The notes below the pieces were generated by a model. The model did not search any database. It was given only the letters and a program-made list of their open reading frames with translations, and was not told where the DNA came from. Both the position numbers and the translations under genes were made by a program. A stretch of DNA of 64,000 nt from Metallyticus violacea (Eukaryota; Arthropoda; Insecta; Mantodea; Metallyticidae): NCBI GenBank assembly GCA_030762175.1, contig CM060837.1, positions 8,202,001 to 8,266,000 on the forward strand, written 5' to 3'. Position 1 is the stretch's first letter; every line of letters begins with the position of its first letter. Positions 24,370 to 36,660 of this stretch are shown here, in pieces.

Positions 24370-26290
24370 CTTGTGAGCAAGCAGCAGTTATTAGACTGAG
24401 TATGTCTAGCCCCATGTAAACTATGGAATTTCAGTGTGTCTCAAAAAGTGACAGTCAGGATACTAGCAGTGGCGCTAAAAGAGTTCAAATAGACGCCCGA
24501 ATTCAAGCGACAGAACTATAATGACAGTGCTAACGAAGAGAAAGTGAATTTTCGAGAAGCGAAAACTGTGAGAAGTCGCTAGGTGGGAAAGGGAGTAACA
24601 GTGAGAAATTGTGTTGCTTTACTGCGTTTTCAAAACTGGCATAACACTAGCCGTGGCTGTTTGTAAATGACAAAAACTTTAGTCGTATGTACAGTGTGTT
24701 CGTGAGTTCTTGATCTTTAAGTGAAAAATAGGGAACGTGTGCTTATTAATGTCTTATTTATTGGTCTTTCAGCAATTAATTAAAAAAAATGATAAAACGG
24801 GTGATCATGCGAAGAGCAAATCACGCATGAAACGCAGAGGAAAGAAAAACCTGTGAGTGAAAAGATGTGGGGAAAGCAAAATGAAGAAAAAGTAAACACA
24901 TCGGCTCTGTTGTTCAGATCTGCATATGTACTGGCTAAATAGAAGTTATCATTCAAAACATATCCCGCGCTAACAGAACTGCAAAAATTGCATGGCGCAT
25001 CAGTCGGCAATATGCTTCATTCTGACCAACGTGCCGAAATATTATTGTGTTTATAGGAGAAAAATGTTGTTCGGTTCATTATAGAACCGAGTACAAACTT
25101 TATGTCGTATAGGTGAAAGTACAACGATTTCTAATAAAACCTGCTTACTATTATGTATACGTTTGTCTTTTGAGGGGGTTACTTGCAATTATATTTTGAT
25201 ATTGTTGATTTAGACGGGGAAAGGTATTTTCAATACAGCGTTAACCGCTCCTTAAAAGTATAATATTACGTATGATGAAGGTATTAAAAAAAACATCTGG
25301 TGGGTATCACAACAGACGGCGCATCAACAATGCTTATACCTTACAAAGATGTAGCCGCTGTACTGTTAAGGAATTAACTGTCTTGCATTGTATGCACCAG
25401 CAAATGGAACTAGGTACACATGATGGTGTATGTTATACATTCATTATATTGTGTGTTTTCTCAAGGTCCCAAAAATCAGACTGCTACAGGATATTAAGGG
25501 TAGGTAGAGTTTTTGATGTATTTTGGGTTGCTTCTTCATTTAAAGCTGTTCGTGCCGTTCTTGAAAGTCACGGTTTTTTTCTGGTTCATCTTTTTGCAAA
25601 ACGGAGTCATGGTGGTTACCGATCAATTCGCAAGAAGTCTAAATTTTAAGGAATGGTTAAATATTTCAGGAAGTGGTTGCCTATTATGGAGTTATTTGTA
25701 CTTTATAAGGCCCTAGAAATTCTAAAGTATTGTCATTGTCCATGCAAAACAAGAAACTGAGTGGCTATTAAACTTTTGAAACATTAAAAACAAATGACTC
25801 GGCACGTATTAAGGTGATGGTGCAAAATTTCAGTAAAAGCACACATTCAATGGAGTCGCAAATTTCAAACATTTTTAGTCTTTGACAGTCAAAACCCGTT
25901 TTGAAGACTTGGATTTCTTTTCGGCCGTAACGTATTAAATCCAGATTCGTGGCCTTCAGACGAATGTGATCGTGTTTTATGGTGACATGAATTATGTGCA
26001 AGCACATGTGCATATTAAAGATTTTCGCATCTATAAAGAAAATCCTCAACACATTCCCACTTCAGTAAAATAACTTTTGAAATCAGTTGAAATTACACCT
26101 ATATCTACGGCTGAATGTGAAAGTGGATTCAGTGCCACGAATTTAACTCTAACACAGAAATCGTTTACAAATTCAAATACACATTTTATTTCAATAAATG
26201 GACCTCCAGAGCTTCGATGCAGAAAAGCTTGCAGCAAGATGTATCAAGTCTCAGCACCACAATGTCCTTGACAAACCAACCGGCAAACTA
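24370..26290 (+). mobile_element. hAT transposase relic (KIAA1586/ZMYM-like lineage)
   Basis: Blocks occur in the order of this transposase: DHAKSKSRMKR at 24800, LHGASVGNMLHSDQ at 24988-25030, the FDIVDLDGERYF strand near 25200, LTVLHCMHQQMELGTHDGV at 25375-25435, GRVFDVFWVASSFKAVRAV at 25503-25560, and the C-terminal dimerisation block ITPISTAECESGFSATNL at 26090-26145 with INGPPE. Many stops and shifts intervene, so it is dead. The element ends were not located. Confidence 0.75.
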
Positions 26291-26474
26291 TCGCACCTTC
26301 AACAGCAGTCTATTCATCCAAACTCTGTAGGTTAAAATGACAAGTATTTGGTTGCTTTTCTAAATTTGCTTTCTCTGTAATATGGTTAATGGTACACAAA
26401 TAAATATATTAAGAAAGTAATAATAAATTATATGTAGGAAATAATAGACATTTATACAAGAAAATACTGCATAT

Positions 26475-26476
26475 AT

Positions 26477-26525
<49 letters not shown>
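26475..26525. repeat. (TA)n microsatellite
   Basis: Near-perfect AT dinucleotide run, preceded by a short CA stretch. Open frames that translate it as Tyr-Ile runs are artefacts. Confidence 0.95.
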
Positions 26526-26530
<5 letters not shown>

Positions 26531-27308
26531 GCTGTCCACCAGTGTGACCAGTGACCATTCCCCAGTGTAAAAGCACAAATCGTACATTGGACACGATTAA
26601 GAACGAAATAAAACACGGGGTGCACAACTTTACTACTGCCACTGCTGCTGCTGAATATAGATTGCAAGCTTAATCTGAATCACTAAATTAATACGCATGC
26701 GTGAGTGACTGAACATACACAAAAGAGACAGAATATAATAAATATATCGTAGTATCGCATTTATTTAAACACAACTTAGCAACAACTGATTTAAAGTCTG
26801 GAATCTGCAGGATGAAATCCGTTTCTACAGAAAACATTGAGTACTTCTTATATTTTATAATCACTCTGACTCAAAGTAATACTTGGAGTGAATTTACCCA
26901 GTTTTTTAATTTTATTTTTCTCTTACAACAGTTAAAAAAAACTTAGAATGTAAATGTTGTATAATGTTCACTCTTTCGTTAACATTGAATTAGCAAAAAA
27001 CTACTTCACAAATTCACCACCCGAAATTTCACCCTACCATTAAGAAACAGCTGACTGCTAGGAAACGGGTGATTAAATTATTATGGCTGCTAGAGAGCAT
27101 TTTTACTTCAAATGTAAAGCGTTTTATATTGAAATATGTAAGTTGATAGTTTCAACAGTTATTGTCAGAAAGAAATCTATAGAAAAACGAAAGAACAATT
27201 TTGTAAACCCATTCTCTGCTGTGTCAGAAAAATATGTATATCAATTCAGTCTTGTCTCTCTAATTGGAATAGTTTATTTTACAGTTCAAAGAACATAAAA
27301 TAAACGCT

Positions 27309-27420
27309 TTCTTTTAAAAAAAATCCTTTCCCAGTTTATCATTTCATCTCATGTATCATCAGTGTCACCGCCTGTGCTGCCTCAATAGTAAAAACGGGCA
27401 TTAAACACTATTAAAAAAAA
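27309..27420 (+). mobile_element. SINE2 3' end fragment
   Basis: It carries the 3' half in forward orientation: aaatcctttcccagtttatc, catttcatctcatgtatcat, CAGTGTCACCGCCTGTG, aaaacgggcattaaac and an A-tail. The 5' part is truncated. Confidence 0.8.
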
Positions 27421-27429
27421 AACTTGCTT

Positions 27430-29250
27430 TTAGTTCGTTTTAAAATGTGTTCCCCTTTTTGTAGTGCAATTAGAGTTGGTTTTTTTTGTAATGACATAAA
27501 TTAATAAAGCTTGTTTCACAAGTCTAAAGTGCTAAATTCTGAATGTTTACCTTCTAGTCTAAATTAATACAGTCATATAAGTGCTAGGTGAAAATTTTTG
27601 CTCCGTGATCTAACAAATTTGGGAACCGCTTTTCTAGGTAATTAGAGGGTCATTTGGGGAGTTAGGGTACAAAGACAAAGTGCTCTTCAGTAAGGCAATG
27701 TATGATTTCTTAAAAATTAAAAAAGGATGGGGATTATTGAAGGAAGCGCTTTGCGGAGAAAGCAAGTAACTGTAAACCAATGTGTGGGTTTATGGATATT
27801 ACAATTATTTGTAATTTTAATGTATTATTTTATTTGGCTAACTTTTGTACATTTGCACAGCTTAGTGTAATTAGAATGGGTTTTATTTTATGTTTAATTG
27901 ATAAAGATTATTAATACAATGAAATTGACACTTCTATTTAGCAGTTTTTTCAATGGAATGTAGCGGAAAATAGTTGTTCAGGTTACACAGCCTACAAACT
28001 TTTTAAAGCATACAGCACCAATTAAGCAATAGTTATAAGAAAGTACGTTGTAATTTAGAGGTAGTGCAATTCGCAAACCAGCTACCTCTTATTACTTCTC
28101 CTAGAAAGGAAAGAAAAAGATACCACCACAGTGAAAGAAAAATGAATGAATAAATAAATAACTTAATAATTAAGTCATGGAAAGCATATGTGAAGCAATC
28201 ACTGTTATGTTACGTATGTAATTAACATTCCATATCTAAGATAAATACAAATAAACAAATTAGATCGTGCGCGCTATAATTGTTAGCGTTTATCACGTCA
28301 TTAAACAAATTTAATCAAAGCATAGCTTCCTGCTTACTCAATTCAAATGTTGGTACTTCCCTTTCTCCCATGGTTTTGCAATGCTCTTCCATACAGGAAG
28401 GTTTTTTCCTGCTGTTCTGTTAAGGACATTCAGATTTGCCTTACGCAGCGTTGAAATGTCATTCAATCAATACCGCCCAGCAAACTGAAGATCACTTAAA
28501 GAGGAAATACGAACTCAATAACGAGGTAACGCTCATGACAACAATTACGCTTCGAAACAGTTTCACAGCTTGCTTCACTAATGCCAACTACGTAACTAAA
28601 CCTCGTGACAATGTTGAAAATGAATGCAATAAGCGAATCATTTCACTTTCATAGCACAACGTGCCTTGCAAATGTTTTATTTTACATATGATCTCAAAAC
28701 TGCGCGTGGTAATGCTTCGTAAATGTATGAGTAGAAATATAAAGACGTTCTGAAAAAGTATGAGCTTAACAATGAAGGAATGAGTTTTTAACTTAATTAT
28801 TATTTTGATTTTTCAATACCACCTCCCTTAAGATAAATTCGTTTTTATATTATCGTATGTAATGTAATTAATGCCTACCTAATTTTAGAACTGAAAGTAG
28901 TAGTGTAGCCACACTAGAATAAAACAATTGAAAATTAATACTGTAAAGTAACCTTGTATTACTATTTTATTAATTACCCATGAAAGTAGCAGTCTTACCA
29001 TATCACACAATTGAATAGAATAAAGTTACGAAATTGTTGAAGCAATGGAAATTACTTGCTGTTAATATGAAAAGTTAACCACTAATTCCTGGCACCTTAT
29101 AAACAATAGTAGGATATGAAACAACAGCATCCTTCGTAACTGGGCGTACACAATCCTTATGTATTCCTGACATCCCCTTATTACTGTCTTCATCAGGTGA
29201 CTCGCCCTTTCCAATAATTCTAGTGCAGGTTTGGACCTTACTATTTAAGG
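27430..29250. other. Intergenic AT-rich stretch, nothing recognised
   Basis: Short open frames only. The ~70-residue frame at 28436-28654 has no motif that I recognise and no splice context. Confidence 0.5.
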
Positions 29251-29694
29251 AGTTATCCACATGTCCCTCTGCAACCGCCATGTTTCTTTAACTTCAGTCA
29301 TCTCCTCCAACATCACAAAGTGCTCCGAAAATAATGTCCAGTATAACTTGAGGAGTTGCCTGGTTTCAAACAATCTTATTGCATTAATACAGTTGGCTGC
29401 ACTGTACACTTTTCATTTCTGTAATTCACAGATAAACTGCTATGTTCAACATGTAGGACGAACTTTCTGTGAATGCTCACCCACTTTGCACAACAGTAAA
29501 CCTTCTCGCCTGATGTGTTTTGGTCTCCGGAACTAATACGATGAGTATATTTTTTTTATCTTCGTATCATCGAGCCCCATCTTCACAAGTTCATCTATGC
29601 GACAAGCACCAGTGACGCCCATTATTACGCAAATTTTATGTTTTATCCTTTTCTGCTTTTATAATTACTGTTAATTTGTTACATTGGTAATAGT

Positions 29695-30160
29695 GTAACT
29701 TTATTTTTATTTTATATGTATATTAACGCTCTAGCAGCCGCAATTTTTTTTCCTCAACGAAACTCGGTTATAACGATTAATTAACAAAAATTCATTGAGT
29801 TCGTTAACCAGCAAAATTGAACCATTGGGAGTGGAGTAAACACTAGGCGGAAATTTAAAAATGGCTCTGGCGGTCTCAATTTTTTTCCCCAACGAAACTT
29901 GGTATATGTCATTAAAATAAAATTAGAAAAATAGTTACTGAAAATCAGCGACTATTAGGAAGGTGGTTTACCTGAAACTCAAAAATTTAAAAATCATCTG
30001 GTGATACCAATGTCTATTTTTTCGCAGCAAAACCTAGTATACACCACTGAAATAAAATAAGAAAAATGGTTTCTGAAAATCAGAGAAATCGCACCATTTG
30101 TAGTGGTGGCATATCCGAAAACCAAAATTTAAAGAGTGGGGGTTAACCTAGAGCGTCTCA
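29695..30160 (-). repeat. RepX copy B: partial tandem array
   Basis: It begins at the shared array edge ttaacgctctagcagccgca, then about three reverse-orientation units with the landmarks ctcaacgaaac, gaaaatcagcga and aaaatttaaa...gtgggggttaacc. The flanking ~520-bp block and microsatellites of copies A and D are absent. Confidence 0.8.
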
Positions 30161-30639
30161 TCGCCCCTGGATCCTGACCTGCTGTGTCTCTCTCCAAATC
30201 CCTTCCTCCCGGAGGTGTTCCCATTGGATATGTGGCACAAACGCCATCCCTTGAACATGACTGATATCTGTTTTTTACATTAGTATAGTTGCCTAATTTA
30301 TGTACACAACTTTTGCAAAGTACACGAACTGAGCTTCTAATCGATTCTTCATTCCCCTTTTCTAGTTAGCCTCTAAATTGTCTCTTTCTGTTACCGAACA
30401 TAAACATTTGGCTTTGCACTACTGAAAAAAATATAGATTTTGTGTATTTTTACACTTACCTTATTTAATGTCATCAATGGGTTCAGTATGTCAATAATGG
30501 CTGCACTATTTAGGTTTTGTTTATCTATAAGTGATTATGCATTGTTGTATTGAAACAGGACTTCTAAACATTTTCCATTGTTGTGACACTACCGCCTTAA
30601 TTGTTGGTTTTAATGCAGTAGTCAGTGATGTGTGTTTAA

Positions 30640-31660
30640 TAATACCTGCACAAAATGGGCAAAGGAATTGAATTTCGCAAAAAAGAGCGTAATTGTCGCA
30701 TTAGCTTCTGAGGGCCTTTCTGCTTCACATATTGCATCAAAAAAAAAAAAAAAAAAAGGATTTACCTGGTTCGCTGTGTCAAGATTAATGACTAAATACA
30801 AGAAATGGAAATTTGGTAAGATTGAAGGAAGAGGCAAAAAAAAAAAAAAAAAAAAAATCCTGTTAGGCGACCAATGAAGAAGACTCTTTTGACAGTTAAA
30901 ATGACGAAAACTTGACTAGAATGGGCAAGGAACATACCCATTGGACTGAAGAGATTGGAATAAAATCATCTTCTCAGATGAATCAAAATGTAATGTAAGA
31001 AGAGATGATAGAAAAATATTTATCCCTCGCTGCGGAAGTGAAGAATTTCTGTCGGGATGTTTGGACTCAACAGTGAAGTTTCCAAATGATCTGGGGGTTG
31101 TATTTCCAGCAAAGGAATGAGTGTTTTACACTTGGTTGAGGGAGCAGATCATACACAGTGATTTTAACAGAAAGTTTAATGCTAACAATTGTGGAGCAAT
31201 TTGTATCACCAGAAAATTTCACTTTCCAGGATGACTCCGCCCATGTCATAGGGCAAGAAAAGTGAATATCCTGCTTAAGTCTACTAATTTACCAAACTGA
31301 AGTACTATCTTTACCAAATGTATGTTACATTCACAAATCCTAAAAAAAGGCGCAATTTTATGCTACACGTTAGAAGTTTTCTTAAAAACAAGAGATGTGA
31401 AAATCCCTCATCTCACAAGCCAGGGAACAGCCCAATTCTCAATTCCATTGAGAACTGTTGAAAGATGATTGACAATGCTGTAGCAAATAAAAACCATGAA
31501 ATAGAAAGATCTGGTTGAAGCCATCCATAGGGTGTGATTATTAAGATTTCGCCTGACCAAGTAAAAATGTAATACTATAATGCCCAGACGACGTGATGCC
31601 GTACTAAAAGTTCGGGGATGCAACACAAAGTATTGATTCAACATTTTTACTTATTTTACG
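30640..31660 (+). mobile_element. Tc1-like transposon relic
   Basis: Frames show the Tc1 order: GKGIEFRKKERN at the N-terminus, DWNKIIFSDESKCNVRRDD at 30955-31010 (first catalytic Asp), then an AKE/YTW block, a VEQFVSPENFTFQDDSAH-like second Asp block near 31195-31245, and MPRRRDAVLKVRG...TKY at the C-terminus (31580-31635). Two A-runs (30738-30757, 30838-30857) and many stops break it. Confidence 0.75.
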
Positions 31661-31664
31661 TGTG

Positions 31665-32455
31665 TCAAAGACTTTTTGATTATAATTTATAAACAATAAT
31701 TACATTTTAATAACAACATTGTGGCTATTTAATTATAAAAGTTGACATTTTGTTCAGTTTACTGTTTACGTGTACTTTTAACAGATATAAACAATATTGG
31801 CCCCAAATTTCTCAATTTTTAGACTTAAAATATTCCGGTTATACCTAGAAACACAATTATAGTAAACTTTCAAAATACTGATGTTTCTAAATGAGTGCAA
31901 AACGAAGACATTGATATTTTGTGGGTGATGCAATAAATATTACCTATACAGTATATGCAGAACATTTCATAGAACGAGAACGTTTTGTAGAGTTTGGCCA
32001 CATCCGTTTTTTCCTATGCAATGAAAACATTTGTATCTTGGTATTCTCCCTTGATAGAAACTAACATGAGAAATAAAACTGATATTTAAAACAATGCATT
32101 TTACTTGATTTTAATCCAACTTTGTAAACGATCTTTGTATATAAAAATAAAAATTTAGCTGTCTTCATAGAATATGTAAAATTCCTAATCCATTTTTGAT
32201 AATGTTATAGGTTTGTCATGATAACCAAAGGGAAACAACTGCGAAACGATGAGCCGTTGATTGTATTGTTTCGTGTTAAAACTTGTTAATCTGCAAGTTA
32301 CCTTGAAAAATTTTCCTATCTTGTATTTGAAGTGGTAAAATGCTTTCATTACATCACAGGATGGTATATATCCTTTATAATTTCCTTGACCCAATTCTGC
32401 AGTCTCACATCCTCTATGTAACTGAAATGAACATGTCATTTCCTTCCGAATTTCT
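31665..32455. other. Intergenic, nothing recognised
   Basis: AT-rich; the open frame at 32185-32439 (minus) shows no recognised domain. Confidence 0.5.
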
Positions 32456-32459
32456 TAGC

Positions 32460-33530
32460 GGTGATCACATGTAATATCACGAGAGGGTCTGAGAATACCT
32501 ATAAATTTACCTGTGAAGTTCAGACCCTCGAGTGATATTTATTAGGATTATTTCACGAATAAAATAACAATTTAAACATAATTCCTCTAAACTTGGCGTA
32601 TAAAATTGTAATAATTGTATATTTGTACTTAACGTTTTCAAGAAATCTTGCGACAGAAGAATGTCGATTGTCAGCAATGCCAATAGAGAAGGGCTTTAGG
32701 ACTGTTTCATGAATAGAATAAGAATAAAAATGATATATATTTGAAATTCGCGCACAGAATATGTACAATTATACTTATGAATATCTATTCTATTCAGAAA
32801 CCGTGAGATTGCAATGGACGAAAGTCGACTATTACAATCGCTACCGTCGGCCCTGGTGGTGTAGTGGTTACCATACTTGCCTCCTAAACCCAAGATCGCG
32901 GGTTCGAACCCGACCAGGACCGATGGATTTTTTCGGGCGTAAAAATCCTAAGTATGGCTTCCTTCGGAAGGGAAGTAAAGCCGTGGGTCCCATGTCGTAC
33001 ATTTACGGCACGAAAAAGAACCTCAAGCCTGAAAGAGAGGCCTCTGAGCAAAATTTGTCGGCCGTTTCACGCCCTGAGTTGAATGTTACGCTGATGACCT
33101 GAGATGTTAAGAGTGTCCATAAATAAAATCAATCAAAAAAAAAAAAAAAAACAATCGCTACCTTTCGATTTTCTAATACCAACTGAGGAAAAAAATAACC
33201 TACAGTGTCTCTATTTTTCCTTGTATTCTGTGTTTTGGAATTCCTAATATAAGATCAATTTGCTCATTTGATGCATCACCAAAATTCTTTGAACAACCCA
33301 CCATTTTGCTTTATGATTGTGGATTGTCCATGCTATTGTTGCTATCAATGGCTCCCCACCGCCTCTAGCAAAACTGGTCAGTGATGCGTGTTCAGGAATT
33401 ATATAATGGAGGTATAGAGTTGCCATACTGACCGCAAGATGCGTGCACGAATTTTATATTTTTTCGATAATTTTCCTCCCTAATGCGGCTGTGTATAGTC
33501 AAAATTCAAAATTTCGTTTCGTTGGGCGAT
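32460..33530. repeat. RepY copy 1, with SINE1 inserted
   Basis: It shares long, diverged similarity with 39645-40430. It begins with a hairpin (atatcacgagagggtctgag and its inverse ttcagaccctcgagtgatat), then cacgaataaaataa, gaatgtcgattgtcag, gaatagaataagaata, and after the SINE ttctaataccaactgag and ggtcagtgatgcgtg...caggaattatat. No coding content. The element type is unknown. Confidence 0.75.
32846..33150 (+). mobile_element. SINE1, best-preserved copy with perfect target duplications
   Basis: It is 305 bp, flanked on both sides by acaatcgctacc (32834-32845 and 33151-33162). The tRNA-like head has TGGTGTAGTGGT (box A) and GGTTCGAACCC (box B, 32901-32911). Its anticodon-loop region, CCTCCTAAACC, resembles tRNA-Arg(CCT). 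The body has TCGGGCGTAAAAATCCTAAG and TACATTTACGGCACG, and ends in an A-rich tail. It was mobilised by LINE machinery, as SINEs are. Confidence 0.95.
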
Positions 33531-33671
33531 TTTAAAATGACGTCATATGAGTGAAATAGCCGTCATAAACTTTATCTACATGAAAATTTAGGTCAAATTG
33601 TGCAAACAGAACCTCGAATCTTATCGAACTGCATGTTAAATTTGAAAAAAAAAAAAAAAAATGGAGTAGAC

Positions 33672-33920
33672 TTTTTAAATTGTGCTTAACGCCCATTTCA
33701 CTGCTGAGGAGGCAGTGGACTCCGATGATGCCCGAGATGAAATAAGTTGTGTAAGGCATTTTGGAAAGGAAGTGTTTAGATCTAAGTTTAGGATATCGCC
33801 CTTAAATTGCCATTAATGAGGATTGAAAAAATCTCAGCCAGGGAGGATAATTCTGGCTGGAATCGAACACAAGACATCCCATTCATGAGCCCTGCCTTAA
33901 CAACTCGTTCACCTTGTCAA
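33672..33920 (-). mobile_element. SINE2 copy, near full length
   Basis: On the minus strand the tRNA-like head (AGGTGAACGAGTTGTTAAGG, box B gTTCGATTCCagcc) is followed by the body with CATTAATGGCAATT. The 3' end is GTGGGCGTTAAgc in reverse (33680-33695). Confidence 0.85.
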
Positions 33921-34654
33921 TGGAGCAGCTCTCAATTCACATAAAATTAGGAGCAGACATTTCGGTGACCCACACAGATGATCTCAGAACGCCTTTCGAG
34001 GTATTAAAAAACTATTTCACAACGAAACCAACGCTTTCGTGGGTATGGACCGAGTTTGTTGAACCTAAAGTCACATTGCACAACGTTTTGGAGACGGAAC
34101 TAGGTTCTAAAATAAGAATATTTCACAATCACAATGATGTGATATGTCCATGCTAAAAGCATTATAAATAATATCTAAAAGCAATCCAATCCTCTTTCGG
34201 AACATATTATTGAGGTAACGACATGAAAGATTTGCATAAGCTTTAAGTTCAGCTCGATGGTGTTTTGTTTTATAGGTTATCTGCGTGAATGTAAGCGTTC
34301 TTTGCGTTTATAAGCAAACAGAAGTCTCTAAACAATTGAAAATTATTTTTTTAATTTTTAAACTATATATATTTCAATAACATAAATGTTTTTATAACTA
34401 TATGAAGGTGACTGAAAACTTTACGGTTTTGAAACGCCTGCCTTAAGCATTCATTTGAAATTTCAAGTGACTGTTTCAAATAGTTTATTTAATACAGTTT
34501 TCAAAAGCATACGTGTTGTGGATATTCTTGGGACTCTTGTCAACTAAGCTGGTGGATTCAAATATAGTGTACCAACCTTGAAGATGATTCTGTAACGGAC
34601 GTGCAAAAATGCAAAAACACCAAAAGTCGCTGAAGATACTCGGAGTGTGTACGG

Positions 34655-35733
34655 AAACGATTTGCAATGGCGGTATTTTACCAAATCTCGCTCAATCAAT
34701 GGGCATGACCATTCCTAGAGCGATGGACTGATACTAATATGTCATGCAAACGCTAGTTGGCGGTTGTAAGCAGAGTGTGTAGAGAAAGGACAATGTTCAG
34801 TTGTTATCAAGTAGAGAACGATGTGCAAAATGGCTATTATTATGGACAAAGATGGACTGCCAGATTTTTGTGGAAGGAAGGCGTCAAAACTGCAGAAATA
34901 CGTAGACGTTTAACTGTGGTCAAGAAGCTCGCTTACAGCTGGGTCATTGGGTTCACCAGCGGCAGGGCATCTACACACAAAGATGTGAGTGATCATCCGT
35001 CTACGTCCTAGGTTGTGTCTGATGATGGCTGATAGATGCGTAAACTTTGAAGAATTGAAATGTCAAACAGGCCTCGGCCGCGTAATCCTGCACACCATTA
35101 CTCACGACGATTTGAATATGAAAAAGGTGCGCAGATATTGAGCGCCACAGGACTACACATCGACACAGAAGGAAACAAGTATTGAAGTCTGTCGTCGGCG
35201 CCTAGAAATGCATAATGAGGTTCCGGATATTTTGGGGAAGGTGGTAACTGTGACGAATCATGGTGTCATTACCACACACCAGAGAAGAAAGTCCAATCCT
35301 CTCAATGGAAACGTCCAAGGAGTCCTTGACCTAAGATTTCGTGCTGCTCCATTTGCGGACAAGCAAGTGATCAACCTCTGTAGGGATACTTCAGGCATAC
35401 TGCTGATGAACTGGCTTCCTTAAGGAACGACTGTCAACAGCGAGGTGTACCGCGAAACCCTTACTCGGCTTAGACGCAAAATTCAGGAGAAATGATCGAC
35501 AAGAGCGTTCCTCCAACATGACAATGCATGTTCCGTCTGATTGTCCTTATTCGACATGAAGGACTCGCTGCAGGTAAAAAAAAAATCGGCAACAACAAGA
35601 AAACAATGCCTTCACGACGCCAAATAAAGTTACCAGGAAGATGACAACAGTGCATTGACTTTGAGAGATCCTGTGTGAACTGCATAATACATAAGGTACA
35701 AAAACTATTGTTAATTATTTCCAAATTCCTTTC
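34655..35733 (+). mobile_element. Mariner relic, same family as 6445-7645
   Basis: The N-terminal HTH reads [19 protein letters not shown] at 34858-34914. Later frames give MHNEVPDILGKVVT (near the first Asp), VINLCRDTSGILLMNWLP, and LQHDNA (second Asp block) near 35515. The start and end regions align with the intron 2 element. Stops and shifts throughout; boundaries approximate. Confidence 0.75.
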
Positions 35734-35974
35734 GCACATGAAAATGAGTTAGACAGCGGGCGTGTTAAAGTGCTTGAAACTGATGAGGCTCTAGACAATT
35801 CAAAGGAACGTATAGGTTACATTTTACATGAAGAATTGCACGTGAAAATGTTTTACGATGGCTAACAGCAGAACAAACATTGTTGTTCAATGGGCGGTTA
35901 AGCAGGCCGAGATAGATTACAATAATACATTATTGTATAAGAGTTACAAATTGTGGGGCGGACATTAACAGCGA

Positions 35975-36660
35975 TCAAAGTAATTGACTAGAGTGGGATT
36001 ACAGATTAATGAAGGCAAAATTAACAAACCAGAGATAGACCGAGAATAAGGATTGAATCTAATTTGAGAATTAATGTATTTGAGGAAGTAGATAAGTTCA
36101 AATATATAGGGACAACATTGACTAGCAATAATGATGGATTGATTGAAGTTCAAAAACGGATAGCAGCAGCCAAAAGAGTTTACTTTGCATTGATTGCAAT
36201 TATGAGATCTAACAATTTGCATAGGAGAACAAAACGACAGTTAGAAGTGTGGACCCTACATAAAGAGACGGAAGCGATACTGGGTGTGTTTCACAGAAGA
36301 CTTTTTGGACCGGTACAAGAGAACTCAACATGGAGAATCAGATACAACCAGGAGCTGCACAAACTATAGAGGAGTCCAGATATTGTAACTTACATTAGAC
36401 TAAAGAGATTGGAATTGGCTGAACATGTACATCAAATGGAGGAACGTAGGATTCCAAAGAAGGTGCTGGAGCAGAAGATTTATGGTAAGAGGCCAGTCTT
36501 AAGACCGAGGAATAGATGGATGGACGCAGTGACATATGATTTCAGATTATTCTTAGGGAGGGCGGCTTGGAGGAGATTGGCAAGTGATAGGGAAAGATGG
36601 ACGAGGCTAGGGCCCAAACTTGGGCTGTGAGGCCGAAGCAGCAGCAGCAGTAGCAGAAAA
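35975..36660 (+). mobile_element. RTE-like LINE, 3' end (5'-truncated)
   Basis: It reads GLQINEGKTN, then FKYIGTTLTSNNDGLIEVQ and RIAAAKRVYFALIAIMRS at 36090-36210, FHRRLFGPVQENSTWRIRYN at 36290-36350, and LELAEHVHQMEERRIPKKVL plus RPRNRWMDAV at 36405-36530. These are the standard C-terminal blocks of such LINEs. The element ends with an AGC repeat tail (36636-36657), typical of the group. One stop and one frame change are visible. Confidence 0.85.

Noticed and set aside
26360..26667. Three overlapping minus-strand frames with Tyr-Ile runs
   Set aside because: Translation of the (TA)n microsatellite; no conserved flank.
32846..32920. A functional tRNA gene
   Set aside because: The tRNA-like segment is the head of a SINE present in nine copies, lacks good stem pairing and is followed by the SINE body.
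33914..34156. 80-codon plus-strand frame as a host gene
   Set aside because: Lies just past a SINE2, has no family resemblance and no promoter or splice evidence.
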